A stretch of DNA of 64,000 bases from Saprospiraceae bacterium (GCA_025055285.1 JANWXM010000006.1:81972-145971), one strand, 5' to 3'; counted from the first letter of the stretch, positions 8,677 through 17,831 are shown. Numbers and translations are program-made. The notes: a model not told the origin generated them from the letters alone.

Positions 8677-8711
8677 GACCAAAACAACCGTGTTTTTCTG
8701 AAAAAGGCCCG

Positions 8712-8719
8712 CAAAGGTA
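8712..8719 (-). promoter_or_regulatory. -7 promoter element for rplY
   Basis: TACCTTTG on the minus strand matches TAnnTTTG. Predicted start near 8704, 28 bases before the rplY ATG. No TTG at the expected -33 distance. Confidence 0.45.
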
Positions 8720-9056
8720 AGGCAAGGTTGCTTAGTATAAAAGAAAATACAGGAGTTTTTCTTTCTTTAAGAAGAATGCTGAAAAAATAGCACTTTACAC
8801 CCGAAGTCGCCCAAGGCGTCTCCTCCAAACAGCACCGTATGCTCAGCGAATCGTCATAGCCGTCAGACGATCTTTGAGAACGCCGAAAGAAAACTTTGTC
8901 AATGCCACTGCTTCCCAAAGTTGAAGACCTCCCAAGAGAGAATTTTCATGGTTCAATGCACTGTGCTCGCTAAAAATTCACTACCTACGGGGTGCACACA
9001 AACGGAAATCAGGTGTTCGTTAATCAACCTAGAACTTCGGCAATGGTATAACTACT
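8720..9056 (+). other. intergenic region between divergent rplY and htrA
   Basis: No convincing gene, RNA or repeat was seen. The htrA promoter must lie here but no TAnnTTTG match was found, so it may use another sigma factor, as stress-protease genes often do (inference). Confidence 0.4.
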
Positions 9057-10502
9057 ATGCGTACTGCAGTTCAAATGATTGTCGTTGCCTTGCTTAGCGC
9101 CTGGACAGCGGTGTTTCTATACCGCCACCAAGAGCGAAACACTGCGCAGCTTACCTTGGCAGGTAGCCAAGAAGGCGAAGCTCGTTACATCCGATTAGTA
9201 GATAAGCTTTTTGATAGACGGTCTAATGCGTCATGGATCGCTGCAGCACCTACCCATTTTACTACTGCCGCTGAGATTGCAACGCCAGCTGTGGTAAACG
9301 TTCGCGCGCTCATAGAAGCTGAACGCGGATACTGGGGGCGCACCCTGACCAACTCGTCGGGCTCTGGCGTCATTCTCTCTCCAGATGGTTACATTGCCAC
9401 CAACCATCACGTCATAGAGAACAGCCGCAGCATTAAGGTGACGTTGGCTGACAAGCGCGTCTTTGAAGCTCGAGTGGTTGGCTCTGACCCATCTACCGAC
9501 ATTGCTCTGCTAAAAATTGACGCAATTGACCTGCCTTTTCTGCTTTTCGGCAACAGCGACTCCGTGCGTGTAGGTGAGTGGGTATTGGCCGTAGGAAATC
9601 CTTTCAATTTAGAAAGCACGGTAACGGCGGGGATTGTTAGTGCTAAGGGCCGAAATATCAACATCTTAGGTGGGCCAGCTAGCATCGAGTCGTTTATCCA
9701 AACGGATGCTGCGGTCAATCCGGGCAATAGTGGAGGTGCTTTGGTGAATACCTTAGGCGAACTGATTGGCATTAATACAGCCATTGTCACTGAGTCGGGT
9801 AGTTATGAAGGTTATTCTTTTGCCATACCTTCCAACTTAGTACAAAAAGTAGTGCGAGACCTGCGCGAATTTGGTGAGGTACATCGCGCTTTTTTGGGCA
9901 TCCATATCGAAGACTTAGACAGCGAAGTGGCGCGCGACCTAGGGCTCCCTAACGCCGAAGGCGTGCGCATCACGCGCGTCAACCCTCATAGTGCTGCCGC
10001 TGATGCCGGCTTGCGAGTAGACGACGTCATCCTGAGCATAAATAATGTCGCTATTCGGCGAACACCTGAATTGCAAGAGTACATCGGACGCATGCGCCCG
10101 GGTGAACGCATCGCCATTGAATACTGGCGCAACGGCATGCGGCGCCGTACTTACGCCATGCTCAAAGACCGAAATAACTCCACTGCCTCTATTCCGCGCG
10201 CCACAGGGCTCGAGTTTGTCCAAGATTTGGGCTTCGAACTGCGGGAATTAACTGCAGAGGAGAGACAACGCCTGCGCATAAAAGGAGCGATGGTTGTCAG
10301 TGTACGCAAGGGCAGCATTGTTTACGAAACCAACATGGTTCCAGGCTACGTCATCACTAGCGTCAACGGCAATCGCGTATCAAACTTGGCCGAAACAGTA
10401 GACTGCATTCGCAACGCCTATAGCCTAGTCGTCTTGGATGGCTATTATGAAGGAGAACCAGACCTTTACTCTTATCGCTTCCGAAAGGAACCAAAGCGCT
10501 AG
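9057..10502 (+). CDS. htrA: HtrA/DegQ-family serine protease with two PDZ domains
   Basis: The 481-residue product has an N-terminal membrane segment or signal (~5-21), a trypsin-like protease domain (~70-265) and two PDZ domains (~268-365 and ~385-475). The catalytic triad is intact: H118 in ATNHHVI, D148 in [10 protein letters not shown] and S225 in NPGNSGGAL. It degrades or holds misfolded envelope proteins. The first PDZ is canonical (FLGIHIEDL ... [13 protein letters not shown]). The second is divergent but keeps GYVITSVNG. It is transcribed away from rplY and has no obvious operon partner. Confidence 0.94.
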   Translation: MRTAVQMIVVALLSAWTAVFLYRHQERNTAQLTLAGSQEGEARYIRLVDKLFDRRSNASWIAAAPTHFTTAAEIATPAVVNVRALIEAERGYWGRTLTNSSGSGVILSPDGYIATNHHVIENSRSIKVTLADKRVFEARVVGSDPSTDIALLKIDAIDLPFLLFGNSDSVRVGEWVLAVGNPFNLESTVTAGIVSAKGRNINILGGPASIESFIQTDAAVNPGNSGGALVNTLGELIGINTAIVTESGSYEGYSFAIPSNLVQKVVRDLREFGEVHRAFLGIHIEDLDSEVARDLGLPNAEGVRITRVNPHSAAADAGLRVDDVILSINNVAIRRTPELQEYIGRMRPGERIAIEYWRNGMRRRTYAMLKDRNNSTASIPRATGLEFVQDLGFELRELTAEERQRLRIKGAMVVSVRKGSIVYETNMVPGYVITSVNGNRVSNLAETVDCIRNAYSLVVLDGYYEGEPDLYSYRFRKEPKR

Positions 10503-10651
10503 TTTTTCAAGCGACTTAAAGCCAGCAGGAGGGCCGTGGCCTTTGCTTTTCTAGTCAGGTAAAGTTTTTTCGCTCTCCTTGCATTGAGTTACAGCCGGCA
10601 CAGATGTATTCTTGCATCCGAATTTTTGAGCTATTCATTTCCTTTCGCCTT

Positions 10652-10885
10652 ATGTCTATCCAAGAACAGCATCGCGAGCATCGCCGCCGCACGCTGCGCG
10701 GTCCTCTTCTCATTTTTGGCACCGTAATGACTATCATTTACTTAAGCTTGGGTGTCCTTCTATTGGCAAAAAGAGACTTCTTTGCCGATATCCCTATCGA
10801 ATTTCGCAATATTTTTGCAGTTCTACTTCTTGTCTATGGCCTGTATCGCGGTTGGCGCGTTTACTGGGACTATTATCGAAATTGA
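10652..10885 (+). CDS. small two-helix membrane protein, hypothetical
   Basis: A 77-residue protein with a basic N-terminus (EHRRRTLRG) and two hydrophobic helices, roughly residues 18-38 and 50-67, ending in WRVYWDYYRN. I do not recognise a named family. An upstream ATG at 10604 would add 16 residues; the shorter start is preferred because it begins just before the basic cytoplasmic segment. It lies between htrA and the PstS-like gene on the same strand and may be cotranscribed with the latter. The composition is that of a real membrane protein, but function is unknown. Confidence 0.65.
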   Translation: MSIQEQHREHRRRTLRGPLLIFGTVMTIIYLSLGVLLLAKRDFFADIPIEFRNIFAVLLLVYGLYRGWRVYWDYYRN

Positions 10886-11019
10886 AGTAGGAGGCCTATT
10901 GAACTTGCCCAAAATCGGAAGCAAGCCCGTTAGGGTGAAAAAAGGCTATCTCAATTTAATTCCACTCATGGCCTTTCAACGCGTTTGAGGTTTTGGTAAA
11001 CAAAAGAAAAGTATCCTGT

Positions 11020-11961
11020 ATGGAAAGCGGGAAAATAGGAGTTACCTTGTTGCTTACAATTGTTCTTGTGTCTGTTTCCTGCGAACAACGCACCAAGGAC
11101 GGTCGGGTATTAGACACACCCACGAGTGGGAGCATTCGTATTCTCGTAGATGAAGCGTACCAACCCGTTATCGCGAGTGCTATAGATGTTTTCGACACTC
11201 TTTATCCTCGTGCGGAAGTGCAAGCCGACTACGTAGCCGAAGGCGAAGCCGTAGCAGCGCTTTTGCGCGATTCCGTTCAGGTCATTATAATTGGGCGTGC
11301 CTTAACCCAGCAAGAAATTGATCAATACTTTAAGCCGCGCGGTTTCGTGCCGAAGATGACGCTTGTTGCTTATGATGCAGTGGCCTTTATCGTCCATCCA
11401 GAAAATAAGGACACGTTGCTTACGCAGGAGCAATTGCGTCAAATTGTAACCGGCCAGAAGACTCGTTGGCGCGAGCTGAATCCTAAATCACCGCTAGGAG
11501 ACATCGTCATCGTTTTTGACCACCCGTTGTCGGGTACTGTGCGCTATGTGCGCGACTCGATTGGGGGAGGAGCGGCTCTGCCTGCTAATGCATTCGCCTT
11601 GAAGGGCAATGCTGAAGTGATTGATTATGTGGCCAAGCATAAGAATGCCTTGGGCATTATTGGCGCCAATTGGATCTCCGACGCTGATGATAAAGGAGTG
11701 CAGTCATTCTTGCGCGAGGTCAAACTCGTAGATGTAGCTGCCGCCCCAGGAAAGGAGGGTTTTGGCCCGTATCAAGCCTACTTGGCTACTGGCCAATATC
11801 CCTACAGGCGCGCCGTGTATATCATCAACGCCCAAGCTCGCACGGGACTTGGCTTGGGCTTTGCCGCCTTTTTGGCCTCTGACCCAGGCCAACGCATTAT
11901 TCATAAAGATGGACTCCTAGCCGCTCAGGCTCCTATTCGCTTGATACAACTTCAGAAATAA
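11020..11961 (+). CDS. PstS-like phosphate-binding-type lipoprotein
   Basis: The 313-residue product has a signal peptide and lipobox (LVSVSC, Cys ~20). The remainder is a periplasmic-binding-protein fold of the PstS-like family: GSIRILVDEAYQPVIASAI opens the first lobe, VIIIGRALTQQEI and YDAVAFIVHPENKDTLLT follow, and FDHPLSGTVRYVRDSI and ALGIIGANWIS are family blocks. True PstS proteins hand phosphate to PstCAB, which are absent here. In Bacteroidota such stand-alone proteins are often found with ExbB/ExbD/TonB and TPR genes (established only from memory of such loci). A TPR gene follows directly. The ATG at 11020 sets the lipoprotein signal; an upstream TTG at 10993 is rejected. Confidence 0.85.
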   Translation: MESGKIGVTLLLTIVLVSVSCEQRTKDGRVLDTPTSGSIRILVDEAYQPVIASAIDVFDTLYPRAEVQADYVAEGEAVAALLRDSVQVIIIGRALTQQEIDQYFKPRGFVPKMTLVAYDAVAFIVHPENKDTLLTQEQLRQIVTGQKTRWRELNPKSPLGDIVIVFDHPLSGTVRYVRDSIGGGAALPANAFALKGNAEVIDYVAKHKNALGIIGANWISDADDKGVQSFLREVKLVDVAAAPGKEGFGPYQAYLATGQYPYRRAVYIINAQARTGLGLGFAAFLASDPGQRIIHKDGLLAAQAPIRLIQLQK

Positions 11962-12049
11962 CCTCCCGCTCGCTCGAGTACTTGGCCTTGCGTCTGCTTT
12001 TTTTGAAAGATAAAAAAATCGTCGAATCCGCATTCTCAAATGACATTTG

Positions 12050-12082
12050 TTGGTAGCAAACGTCTAAAAAGTCAAACCTTTG
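12050..12082 (+). promoter_or_regulatory. probable promoter for the TPR gene
   Basis: A TTG (12050-12052), 22 bases, then AACCTTTG (12075-12082), one mismatch from TAnnTTTG. Start near 12089. This supports the downstream ATG at 12148 over an in-frame ATG at 12040. Confidence 0.45.
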
Positions 12083-12147
12083 CAGCTGATTTTAGCGTCT
12101 TCATATACCCACTCTGTCGTTGTTCACCTTTCTCAATCGTTCGTCCA

Positions 12148-13845
12148 ATGATTTCCTTCCTGTTGAAAAAAGAAAAGGCGGTTCTCTTAGCCGTTGTTTT
12201 CTCAGCGTTTACCGCAGCAGCTCAAACTTACGTAGACGGCATTGTCTCCATGCAGATGGGTCGTTGGGACAAGGCGATCCAGACCTACACCAAACTGACT
12301 GAGAGAGACCCTTCTGACCCAGTAGCTTGGCTCACTCTAGGGAGCGCATACGCGGCGAAAGGCGAGTTAGACAAGGCCAAAGCTGCTTATGAGTCGGCTT
12401 ACAACGCTCGACCCGACGGAGCATATGCCCTGGTGGCAAATGCGCGCATTCTCTTGCTTCAGGGCCGCAAAGAGGAGGCGGAAATCGTCCTCAAAAAAGT
12501 AGACAAATTCGCGCGCAAAGATGCTACCGCCCGTCGAATGGTAGGTGAAACTTTCCTTTATCCAATAGGTAATGCAAAACCCGACCTTCTGCGGGCAGAA
12601 GAGGAGCTGAAAAAGGCCCTGGAAATCTCTTCCAAAGATTTCGCTACCCACATGGCTTTAGGTTACTCCTTCCTTGAAAGAGGAAATGGTGGACAGGCTG
12701 CAGTACACTACGAGATCGCCTCCACCATTGAGCCGAAAAGCCCACTGCCCTTGTTCATGTTAGCCAAAGTTTATTATTATGCAAAACTGAACGACAGATA
12801 CTTGGCTAACCTAGATAAGGCCATTAGCCTTCAGCCCAATTATACAGAAGCTTTGCGCGCCAAGGCCGAGTTTCTTTATTTTGAAAAACAGTGGCAAAAG
12901 GCTCTCGAAGCAGCGAAAGCCCTCGTCAACAATACGACTGAGGTAACTACAGAAGACGAAATGCTGCTTGCTAACCTTCTCTACATCAATAAAGATTGTA
13001 CTGCATGCAGTGCTCTAGTAGAGAAGATTCTCAAGAAAGATCCCTCTCGAAATTACTTGCGCCGCCTACAAGCATACTGCGACTACGATAACGGTCGCTA
13101 CGCCGAAGGCCTCCAGATTTTGGAGGAATTCTTCAAAATGGTACAGCCTGAAAAAGTGCTGGCCTCAGATTACGAGTATTTGGCCAAGCTCCAAATCAAA
13201 ATGAAACGCGACACGCTGCAGGCCATTCGCAACTACGAAAAAGCCATCGAAATGGATCCTGCCTTATGGCCACTGCGCGGCGAAATCGCTAAAATGTACT
13301 ACATCAAGAAAGATTACTGTAACGCCGCAAAGGCCTATGCTGCCTATTTGGACTCGCTCCAGAGCGTTCAGGAACGCGCAAATGCAGCCCTTCAGGCTGG
13401 AGTAAGTTATTTCTATTGCACCGAAGATACTAGTCATTTTCAAAAAGCTGAAAAATACTTTGCCATTATCACTGAAATAGCTCCCGACGCGGCCATAGGC
13501 TGGTTGTGGCGCGCCAAAGCTGCCTCTAAATTAGAACCCGACCTAGCCTCCAACCCTTCAGATACAACTCTGATCGAGCAGTATGGTGTAGCGCGACCCT
13601 ACTTTGAGCGATACGTGGAATTGACTGCTAGCGACCCGGTCAAGAATAAACGAGACCTGATTACGTCTTACGAGTATCTCTCCTTCTATTACTTCTTGAA
13701 AAAGCAGGACGCTACTGCCCAATCCTTTGTCACTAAGCTGCTGGAGCTAGCTCCTGACAATCCGACAGCCCTCGAAATTCAAGGAATCTTGCGAGGTGAA
13801 ACACCTTCCAGTAGTGGAACACCTAAAAAGAGAGGGAGCCAATAG
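12148..13845 (+). CDS. exported tetratricopeptide-repeat protein
   Basis: The 565-residue product has a signal peptide (LLAVVFSAFTAAAQ, cleavage near residue 26). About ten TPR units follow, with the W-LG-Y-A-F-A-P pattern, for example AWLTLGSAYAAKGELDKAKA and ATHMALGYSFLERGNGGQAA. It probably acts as a periplasmic scaffold. It follows the PstS-like lipoprotein gene, 186 bases away, but appears to have its own promoter. The C-terminus (SSSGTPKKRGSQ) is low-complexity and its stop codon lies inside a hairpin that works as a terminator for the opposite strand. Function beyond scaffolding is not known. Confidence 0.85.
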   Translation: MISFLLKKEKAVLLAVVFSAFTAAAQTYVDGIVSMQMGRWDKAIQTYTKLTERDPSDPVAWLTLGSAYAAKGELDKAKAAYESAYNARPDGAYALVANARILLLQGRKEEAEIVLKKVDKFARKDATARRMVGETFLYPIGNAKPDLLRAEEELKKALEISSKDFATHMALGYSFLERGNGGQAAVHYEIASTIEPKSPLPLFMLAKVYYYAKLNDRYLANLDKAISLQPNYTEALRAKAEFLYFEKQWQKALEAAKALVNNTTEVTTEDEMLLANLLYINKDCTACSALVEKILKKDPSRNYLRRLQAYCDYDNGRYAEGLQILEEFFKMVQPEKVLASDYEYLAKLQIKMKRDTLQAIRNYEKAIEMDPALWPLRGEIAKMYYIKKDYCNAAKAYAAYLDSLQSVQERANAALQAGVSYFYCTEDTSHFQKAEKYFAIITEIAPDAAIGWLWRAKAASKLEPDLASNPSDTTLIEQYGVARPYFERYVELTASDPVKNKRDLITSYEYLSFYYFLKKQDATAQSFVTKLLELAPDNPTALEIQGILRGETPSSSGTPKKRGSQ

Positions 13846-13856
13846 CGCTCCCTCTC
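13825..13856 (-). terminator. minus-strand terminator embedded in the 3' end of the TPR gene
   Basis: GAGAGGGAGC (13830-13839) pairs with GCTCCCTCTC (13847-13856); the 7-base loop contains the TAG stop of the TPR gene. Read on the minus strand the stem is followed by TTTTT (13829-13825), so it should terminate the convergent gene at 13897-14436. Confidence 0.7.
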
Positions 13857-13896
13857 CCGTCGGCTGGGCAACAGGCGACGAGCGAATGAACCTTGC

Positions 13897-14436
13897 TCAA
13901 TCGCGGTCTTTCGAGCTCTCCCCAACGAAGTAATCGCTCCGATTCTTGAACAACAAATTGAATGTCGTCATGCTGCCGTAACAGCGGGTGATGTACTGTT
14001 GAAGATTGATCTTGTCTTCCTCGTCCAACTTTTTGTGAGCATTGATGTGTTGCTCTAAGACGCGAAGGCGGTCGCGCATCATGACAATTTTGTGAAAGAA
14101 GGTCTCGATCGGTACTTCCTTGGGCTGGATGCCTTCAGCCTGAAGGATGAGTTTTCCGCCCTTCCAACGGTCGCCTAGAGGTACCGTCTCTAGGCTCACG
14201 CCCGACCAGGCGCGCAAAATCCGTATCAGTGATTGCTCTGCCTCTGTAAATGTCACCGGTTCCTCAGCCGGAATGGCTTCTACAACCTGCCAACCATTGT
14301 AGTCTTTGCTAACCATCTTCAGGCCAAACTGAATAAAGCAAACCTCGTAGGCGGCCACATGTAACCGCACAATCACTCCATCGCCATAGGCAGGGTGTTT
14401 TACACGCGAACCAACACCAAGTAAAATCTGACTCAT
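13897..14436 (-). CDS. hypothetical protein with SH3/Tudor-like N-terminus
   Basis: A cytoplasmic protein of 179 residues. Residues ~7-50 (GSRVKHPAYGDGVIVRLH, then VCFIQFGLKMVSKDY) resemble the small beta-barrel found at the C-terminus of UvrD/PcrA helicases and in CarD-like proteins, where G-x-x-V-x-H-x-x-[FY]-G-x-G-x-V is typical. The remainder is mostly helical with a charged segment (VLEQHINAHKKLDEEDKINL). I do not recognise a named family. The ATG at 14436 is used; a GTG at 14442 would add two residues. A terminator inside the convergent TPR gene follows. A nucleic-acid or polymerase-binding role is only a guess. Confidence 0.7.
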   Translation of the reverse strand: MSQILLGVGSRVKHPAYGDGVIVRLHVAAYEVCFIQFGLKMVSKDYNGWQVVEAIPAEEPVTFTEAEQSLIRILRAWSGVSLETVPLGDRWKGGKLILQAEGIQPKEVPIETFFHKIVMMRDRLRVLEQHINAHKKLDEEDKINLQQYITRCYGSMTTFNLLFKNRSDYFVGESSKDRD

Positions 14437-14608
14437 GGGCACTTGTTGTTTTAGAAAAAAGAAAAATAGCGCTCAAGCGGGCGCAAATAACGGGTATTTT
14501 GGGCGCAACAGCCCAATTATTTTATTCTTTGAGCGCGAATTAGCACAAGGTGGAGCTAAACTTTTGATGCCCTTGTTTGTCCTTTTTTGAGATTGTACTG
14601 ACTTACGT

Positions 14609-15511
14609 ATGCTCAAGATTGCTTTTTCGCCAGTATACGTATATCCATTGCCAGAGGGGCACCGATTCCCTATGGCTAAATACGAAATCCTCGCTGAACA
14701 ATTACTCTATGAAGGCACGGTAAAGGAAGATAATTTTTTCCACCCTGACATTTTGGACAAAGAAACTGCTCTTCTTGTCCATACTGAAGCGTATTGGAAC
14801 AAGCTGAATACTGTTTCCCTCACCTCAAGCGAAGAACGCGCCATCGGCTTTCCCATCACTCAGCGCTTCGTTCTACGCGGACGCCATATCGCTCAGGGCA
14901 CTATCCAGTGTGCTCTGTTTGCCCGACAGTACGGTGTAGCCATGAACATTGCTGGAGGCACTCACCACGCCTTCGCCGACCGCGGTGAGGGGTATTGTTG
15001 CTTCAATGACCAGGCCCTGGGTGCTGCTTACTTGCTGCATCATCAACTGGCCCGTCGAATCCTTATCATCGACCTTGACGTGCACCAAGGCAATGGTACT
15101 GCACACATCTTTCGAGACGAACCTCGAGTATTCACCTTCTCTATGCACGGTGCGCGCAACTATCCGCTGCGCAAAGAGCGCTCTGACTTCGACTTGCCCC
15201 TCCCCGATGGCATGGACGATGGCCCTTACCTAGCTTTGCTTCGCCAAACTCTCCCTCGCCTGTTTGACAGCGTGGAACCTGACTTTGTTTTCTATCAGAG
15301 CGGAGTAGACATTCTGGATACTGACCGCCTAGGGCGTTTGCGCGTCAGCAGGCAGGGTTGTCGCGAACGCGACCGCATAGTGTTTGAACTCTGTCGGCGC
15401 CATCGCGTACCCGTAGCCGTTAGCATGGGAGGCGGTTACTCACCCCGCTTGAGCGACATCGTGGAGGCACACGCCAACACCTTCCGAATCGCTCAGGAGG
15501 TGTTCTTCTAA
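14609..15511 (+). CDS. histone deacetylase family (AcuC-like) zinc hydrolase
   Basis: The 300-residue cytoplasmic enzyme shows the deacetylase active site: GGTHHAFADRGEGYCCFND with the catalytic His pair, IDLDVHQGNGT with the zinc Asp and His, and the zinc Asp in SGVDILDTDRLGR. It ends with SMGGGYSP. Bacterial members remove acetyl groups from small molecules or lysines (acetoin-utilisation and polyamine-deacetylase relatives). The physiological substrate cannot be deduced. It stands upstream of the PTPS-FolE pair but about 150 bases and a separate promoter intervene, so it is probably an independent unit. Confidence 0.9.
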   Translation: MLKIAFSPVYVYPLPEGHRFPMAKYEILAEQLLYEGTVKEDNFFHPDILDKETALLVHTEAYWNKLNTVSLTSSEERAIGFPITQRFVLRGRHIAQGTIQCALFARQYGVAMNIAGGTHHAFADRGEGYCCFNDQALGAAYLLHHQLARRILIIDLDVHQGNGTAHIFRDEPRVFTFSMHGARNYPLRKERSDFDLPLPDGMDDGPYLALLRQTLPRLFDSVEPDFVFYQSGVDILDTDRLGRLRVSRQGCRERDRIVFELCRRHRVPVAVSMGGGYSPRLSDIVEAHANTFRIAQEVFF

Positions 15512-15602
15512 TGAAAAAGGGAGAAACCAACCCTTTTACTACTCCTTTGACATATTTTGCCTTACACCCACTAAACAACTTTCTCGCCCATTGAATCGCT
15601 CT

Positions 15603-15610
15603 TACCTTTG
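15603..15610 (+). promoter_or_regulatory. -7 promoter element for the PTPS-folE operon
   Basis: TACCTTTG matches TAnnTTTG. Predicted start near 15617, about 47 bases before the PTPS ATG. A TTC is at the expected -33 distance (19 bases). Confidence 0.45.
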
Positions 15611-15663
15611 CGAGCTTTGGGAGAAATCTGCATTCCATTGCATTCCATAAACATGGATATATT

Positions 15664-16080
15664 ATGGTCTATCTTACACGCGTAGAACGCTTTAATGCAG
15701 CTCATAAACTTTGGGTAGAAGATTGGACGGAAGAGCAAAATTTGGCTACCTTCGGCAAATGTGCCAACAAAAACTGGCATGGACACAACTACACCTTGCA
15801 TGTAACGGTGAAGGGAAAGCCCGATCCGATCACTGGATTTATCATGGATGTCAAGAAATTGAGTGTCCTTATTAAGGAACACGTGGTGGACTACCTCGAT
15901 CACAGCAATCTAAACCTAGACGTACCTTTCATTCCCAAAGGTATGCAGCCTACCACCGAAAACCTCGCTGTGGTGATCTGGAATAGACTTTCAGAGGCGC
16001 TTAAACCTTATCCCTGCCAGTTACACGCCATTAAGCTCTGGGAAACTGAGACGATTTACACCGAATATTATGGCGAGTGA
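15664..16080 (+). CDS. 6-pyruvoyl-tetrahydropterin synthase (PTPS) family protein
   Basis: The 138-residue product carries the zinc ligands FNAAHKL (first His) and HGHNY (two His), and the Cys in FGKCANKNWHGHNY. YLDHSNLNLDVPF and TTENLAVVIW resemble eukaryote-type PTPS rather than E. coli QueD, which has CGRLHGHS. The reaction converts 7,8-dihydroneopterin triphosphate to 6-pyruvoyl-tetrahydropterin on the way to tetrahydrobiopterin-type cofactors. folE, whose product makes the substrate, follows 45 bases later, so one operon is likely. A QueD role in queuosine cannot be excluded, but no other que gene is present. Confidence 0.87.
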   Translation: MVYLTRVERFNAAHKLWVEDWTEEQNLATFGKCANKNWHGHNYTLHVTVKGKPDPITGFIMDVKKLSVLIKEHVVDYLDHSNLNLDVPFIPKGMQPTTENLAVVIWNRLSEALKPYPCQLHAIKLWETETIYTEYYGE

Positions 16081-16125
16081 ACTCCCTGAGCGCTTTTGCC
16101 GTTTGTGCTTCAAACAGGCTCTTTC

Positions 16126-16695
16126 ATGAGTACTTCCGCCGACGTAATTCAACGCTATTTTGAGGCCATAATAGAGGAAATTGGTGAAAACCCGCGTCGA
16201 GAAGGCCTGCTCAAGACGCCTGAACGCGCAGCCCGGGCTATCCGATTTCTTACTCAAGGCTATCGTCAGGATCCTGTGGCTATTCTACGGGCAGCTATGT
16301 TTCAAGAGGACTATAGCGAAATGGTCATCGTGAAAGACATTGAGCTGTACTCTCTATGCGAGCACCATTTGTTGCCGTTTTTCGGCAAAGCGCATGTGGC
16401 CTATATTCCAAATGGTTATATTGTAGGTTTGAGTAAAATTCCGCGCATTGTGGATGTCTTTGCTCGTCGTCTTCAAGTTCAGGAGCGCCTCACGATTGAG
16501 ATAAGAGATGTTCTTCAGAACACCCTGCGTCCTCTGGGTGTAGCGGTTGTTATCGAGGCTCAACACATGTGTATGATGATGCGCGGAGTGCAAAAACAAA
16601 ATAGCGTGACGACCACCTCTGCCTTTACAGGTGAGTTTCAAAAGGCTGAAACTCGCGGAGAATTTCTACGGCTTATTGGAGTGCGTCTGCGATAG
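16126..16695 (+). CDS. folE: GTP cyclohydrolase I
   Basis: The 189-residue enzyme converts GTP to 7,8-dihydroneopterin triphosphate, the entry to folate and tetrahydropterin synthesis. Conserved blocks include [12 protein letters not shown], the zinc Cys and catalytic His in [39 protein letters not shown] and the zinc Cys region [14 protein letters not shown]. The start at 16126 follows the PTPS stop by 45 bases; an upstream TTG at 16096 is rejected. It converges with ubiX across a hairpin whose left arm contains the stop codon. Confidence 0.96.
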   Translation: MSTSADVIQRYFEAIIEEIGENPRREGLLKTPERAARAIRFLTQGYRQDPVAILRAAMFQEDYSEMVIVKDIELYSLCEHHLLPFFGKAHVAYIPNGYIVGLSKIPRIVDVFARRLQVQERLTIEIRDVLQNTLRPLGVAVVIEAQHMCMMMRGVQKQNSVTTTSAFTGEFQKAETRGEFLRLIGVRLR

Positions 16696-16715
16696 CAACT
16701 TCGCGATGCTATCGC
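16689..16715. terminator. hairpin between convergent folE and ubiX
   Basis: GCGATAGCA (16689-16697) pairs with TGCTATCGC (16707-16715), a 9-bp stem with 9-base loop that covers both stop codons. No U-run follows on either strand, so termination would be weak or Rho-assisted. Confidence 0.45.
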
Positions 16716-17278
16716 GGTTCGGGCTCTCCCCAACGGTAGGTTCTCAAGGTAAAACCTGCCAAATCCAAAACGCGGTCTACAACTGTAGCAGCCACCTCCT
16801 CTAGTGTTTGAGGACGCGAATAAAACGAAGGACAGGCCGGACAAATAATCGCGCCTGCCTCGGTGAGCAACTTCATGTTGTTCAAGTGAATAAGACTCAA
16901 GGGCGTATCGCGAGGCACTAAAATTAATTTCCGGCGTTCCTTGAGGGTTACATCTGCTGCACGGGTAATGAGGTCATTGCTGACTCCTGCCGCTATGCGC
17001 CCTAGTGTACCCATTGAGCAGGGACAGATAATCATTGTCTCATAGCGCGCCGACCCAGAGGCAAACGGCGCATTAAAGTCATTCTTTGCGTAAAAATTAA
17101 ATGGATACATCTCTAATTGGAGCGGACCGATTTCCACCTCCCAGTTTACCTGGGCATTCTCCGAAAACACTACGCCTACCGCAGACCACTGCTCGCGCAA
17201 GGCAGCCAGTTTGTCCAGCATCACCTTAGCATAAATGGCACCCGAAGAACCTGTAATAGCAATAACCACCTTTTTCAT
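16709..17278 (-). CDS. ubiX: flavin prenyltransferase UbiX
   Basis: The 189-residue flavoprotein-fold enzyme opens with VVIAITGSSGAIYA, the flavin phosphate-binding loop. IICPCSMGTLGRIAAGVSNDLITRAADVTLKERRKLILVPRDTP is the characteristic central region and CPSFYSRPQTLEE the end. It prenylates FMN to make the prenyl-FMN cofactor of UbiD-type decarboxylases. No ubiD is in the window. The upstream pspC-like gene is on the same strand 136 bases away and may share the transcript. Confidence 0.94.
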   Translation of the reverse strand: MKKVVIAITGSSGAIYAKVMLDKLAALREQWSAVGVVFSENAQVNWEVEIGPLQLEMYPFNFYAKNDFNAPFASGSARYETMIICPCSMGTLGRIAAGVSNDLITRAADVTLKERRKLILVPRDTPLSLIHLNNMKLLTEAGAIICPACPSFYSRPQTLEEVAATVVDRVLDLAGFTLRTYRWGEPEPR

Positions 17279-17414
17279 ATCTCTTTAGACACATGGAGTG
17301 CAGGAAAGGTTCTTCGTGCCGAGCCCAATATTGCTGAGGAAACTATTGGTCCTTGCATGAAAATTTGCGCGACTGCCCTATGCAGACGTTCGCACTGCGC
17401 GCCTAAATAACCAA

Positions 17415-17636
17415 TTACTCCCACAAAACACTGTGCCCACGCCGAATATAGCGCCGAATGTTTACCCAAAAGGCAACAACTAGGTAAAAAATCAAAGGAG
17501 AGCCTAACGTAATAAAGCAAGTGTAAATGAAATACTTGCGTACTTCTGCGGGAGCAACTCCTATTTTCTCGCCTAAATATTGGCAAACACCAAAAGCGCG
17601 CCGTTCCGCCAAATCTCTGAGCCAAGAGTATGGCAT
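17415..17636 (-). CDS. PspC-domain membrane protein
   Basis: A 73-residue protein with the PspC pattern: FGVCQYLGEKIGVAPAEVRKYFIY corresponds to the usual G-V-C-x-G-[LI]-A-x-x-[LF]-G-[IV]-[DP]-x-x-x-[VI]-R motif. One hydrophobic helix follows. PspC proteins help sense membrane stress. The ATG at 17636 is preferred because a TAnnTTTG element (17665-17672) lies just upstream of it and inside a longer alternative frame starting at 17711. Confidence 0.78.
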   Translation of the reverse strand: MPYSWLRDLAERRAFGVCQYLGEKIGVAPAEVRKYFIYTCFITLGSPLIFYLVVAFWVNIRRYIRRGHSVLWE

Positions 17637-17664
17637 AGGACTACAGGTGTAGAATTCTACGCGA

Positions 17665-17672
17665 CAAATATA
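17665..17672 (-). promoter_or_regulatory. -7 promoter element for the pspC-like gene
   Basis: TATATTTG on the minus strand matches TAnnTTTG. Predicted start near 17658, 22 bases before the ATG at 17636. Confidence 0.4.
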
Positions 17673-17831
17673 GTGCTCTGCGTGCACTCGGCCTAAATAT
17701 AAAACGGGCAAACGATTGACAGAGAGGCTCCTTGTTTAAAATCACGCTCACGGACAGCTTTTATCAATGGTTTAATTCTTCAAAAATCCACAATCTTGTC
17801 TCATCTGTACAAAAGAGTCTGTCATTTCGCC

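Noticed and set aside
15664..16080. Calling the PTPS gene queD.
   Set aside because: The CxxxHGHNY pattern and the folE partner favour PTPS, and no other queuosine gene is present.
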